Part shown: in pieces, positions 62,839 to 64,000 of the stretch
How positions within the stretch are numbered: position 1 is the first letter of the stretch
Layout of the letters: each line of letters begins with the position of its first letter
Assembly (NCBI RefSeq): GCF_900142605.1
Contig: NZ_FRBL01000002.1
Coordinates: forward strand, 1 to 64,000
From: Chitinophaga jiangningensis
GTDB lineage: Bacteria; Bacteroidota; Bacteroidia; Chitinophagales; Chitinophagaceae
Direction of reading: 5' to 3'
Length of the DNA: 64,000 nt
The notes under the pieces: model-generated
Databases searched by the model: none
Told to the model about the DNA's origin: nothing
What the model saw: the letters and a program-made list of their open reading frames with translations, nothing else
Translations under genes and position numbers: made by a program

Positions 62839-64000
62839 TCACGAGGTATCACCTCCTTTCAACTTGTTAGCCATATGCCCGTAGGCACGACCTGCATCAG
62901 CAGCCAATCCTTTACCAGTACTGCCAGAATTATATCCATCTTTGATATTATCCGGCGCATTATAAAGGTTCCTCAAACCTGCTTCCACAGAATTATTATC
63001 GGCAAACATCAGATCGCCAAACCCATCAGCGGCGGCCCCGGCAGCTTTTCCCGCCATTCCAGCAGCTCCCATTGCAGCGCCACCAGCAGCACCGGCAACA
63101 CCTCCAATTGCAGCAGTCATTTTGCCCGTCAGCGCATCCCCACCAACAAACATGATATGATTGGCGATATTAGGAATAGTGGTATATCCGTAAATTCCTA
63201 TTATCAAAAAAACCATATAGCCCAAATCTGTTCTGCTAAAAAAGGTGTCCCCGGTTTGACCAATTTGCGTAAGGTCAATCTTCAACATCTCAGCCTGAAT
63301 AGTCGCTATCACGGCTCCAAAAATCTGCGCAATCGGCAACCAGAGAAATACGTTTATATACCTTGCCAACCAATGTTTAAGCGTATGCTGAAATCCATCG
63401 AAAACCGACAATCCAAAAACCAATGGCCCCAATATTGCCAAAATGATTAAATTGAACGTGCGCATGGTATTAATACACAATGAAACAGCTGCAAACAAAA
63501 GCTGTAAAACTTCCGCAATAACTTCCTTTATCGCATTTCTAAAATTGTATGACGCCTTTGCAAAAGCGAATCGTATATCGTTGCCCACACTAGCAAAGAA
63601 ACCTTCATCTGTACTGGGCTTTCCATCATGCGTGTATTTATACCACTGTTCCCGGTCACCTTCACCAGTTGGGCCAACATACATCTGCCATACATCTGTT
63701 TTCTTGATCGCTTCTTCTTTTTGTTTTAACAGTGCAGCCACAGATTCATCAGCCTTATCAACCATCTTTGCCGTTCCTGTAACAGTGGGTTGCATAACCC
63801 CATTGATCATTGTAATAACAGACGGAAATATGAGAATAGCAAAGCCAATAATGAATGGCCTAAACAGCGGATAAAAATCAATAGGTTCCGCCCGTGATAA
63901 ATGCCCCCATACTCGTGCGGCTATATACCATAGAGCAGCAAACCCAGCGATCCCGCGTCCAACACCTATTAGTTCAGCACACAGTGGCATCAACTTGTTA
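62839..64000 (-). CDS. traJ: Conjugative transposon protein TraJ (VirB6-like), partial
   Basis: The frame stays open to the window end, so the N-terminus is missing; the in-frame TTG at 63993 and ATG at 63990 are internal. Visible are several membrane segments (GIAGFAALWYIAARVWGH, FIIGFAILIFPSVITMING, FNLIILAILGPLVFGLSVF, YMVFLIIGIYGYTT). The Ala/Gly-rich tail (AAIGGVAGAAGGAAMGAAGM) is the TraJ/VirB6-like end. It is an inner-membrane part of the mating channel. The AEPIDFYPLFRPF segment agrees with the family. Confidence 0.93.
   Translation of the reverse strand, partial: NKLMPLCAELIGVGRGIAGFAALWYIAARVWGHLSRAEPIDFYPLFRPFIIGFAILIFPSVITMINGVMQPTVTGTAKMVDKADESVAALLKQKEEAIKKTDVWQMYVGPTGEGDREQWYKYTHDGKPSTDEGFFASVGNDIRFAFAKASYNFRNAIKEVIAEVLQLLFAAVSLCINTMRTFNLIILAILGPLVFGLSVFDGFQHTLKHWLARYINVFLWLPIAQIFGAVIATIQAEMLKIDLTQIGQTGDTFFSRTDLGYMVFLIIGIYGYTTIPNIANHIMFVGGDALTGKMTAAIGGVAGAAGGAAMGAAGMAGKAAGAAADGFGDLMFADNNSVEAGLRNLYNAPDNIKDGYNSGSTGKGLAADAGRAYGHMANKLKGGDTS

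Noticed and set aside
1..64000. A CRISPR array
   Set aside because: Repeats found are single palindromes or a single direct pair. There is no array of regular repeats and spacers and no cas gene.

Overview
The window reads as chromosomal DNA of a Bacteroidota bacterium, most likely a Chitinophaga-like member of the Chitinophagaceae. The evidence is a SusC/SusD pair under an ECF sigma/FecR switch, DUF4974-type FecR, a LytTR two-component pair, a DUF4846 protein, Bacteroides-type Tra conjugation genes and several promoters of the Bacteroidota type (TTG, about 19-20 bp, TAnnTTTG). The assignment rests on gene content and motifs only; no search was possible.

Layout. 1-240: intergenic repeats and hairpins. 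267-9016 (minus): a carbohydrate/TonB-uptake locus in the order ECF sigma, anti-sigma FecR, SusC, SusD, secreted FAD oxidoreductase. 9216-12807: msrB, a dense cluster of nested palindromes, a small lipoprotein, an acyltransferase and a DUF4846 protein. 12811-16002: hexuronate catabolism (uxuA and an SDR-type mannonate oxidoreductase) with a divergent LacI-family regulator and two matching operator palindromes. 16211-22493: a small exported protein, then a tripartite RND efflux operon. 22572-35097: housekeeping and regulatory genes, including an unknown pair, a GapN-like dehydrogenase, a LytS/LytTR pair with a lipoprotein, a metallo-hydrolase, an AraC regulator, a TPR sensor kinase with a sigma-54 response regulator, and an alpha/beta hydrolase. 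35133-40197 (minus): a five-gene trans-envelope cassette of a LolA-like protein, two FtsX-type permeases, an ABC ATPase and a predicted outer-membrane barrel. 40443-48282 (minus): a type I restriction-modification operon (hsdR, hsdS, an AAA gene, hsdM, GIY-YIG/DUF4357). 48283-49025: AT-rich non-coding DNA with hairpins and a tRNA-like fragment. 49026-57297 (plus): a copper-resistance operon. 57362-64000 (minus): part of a conjugative element (traN, traM, a traL-position gene, traK, traJ cut by the window edge) preceded by DUF3945-like genes.

The right-hand quarter, from about 48.3 kb, looks like an integrative conjugative element carrying a copper operon. The operon combines a two-HMBD multicopper oxidase fused to a CopB-like barrel, a CPH-type P1B ATPase, DUF3347 proteins, a haem-binding protein, a beta-propeller lipoprotein and a His-rich leader gene. 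The adjacent hsd operon may be a neighbouring island or part of the same one.

The most interesting signal is the AAA protein at 42940-44094. It lies inside the hsd operon, has almost the length of the anticodon nuclease PrrC, and carries a PrrC/RloC-like Arg-x3-Glu...His set (R298, E302, H337) after an ABC-type ATPase. It is a candidate restriction-guarded tRNA nuclease. Other points of interest are a 25-codon Cys-Cys peptide ORF in the copper operon, the LolA-like ABC cassette, and recurring perfect hairpins with three-base loops between genes.
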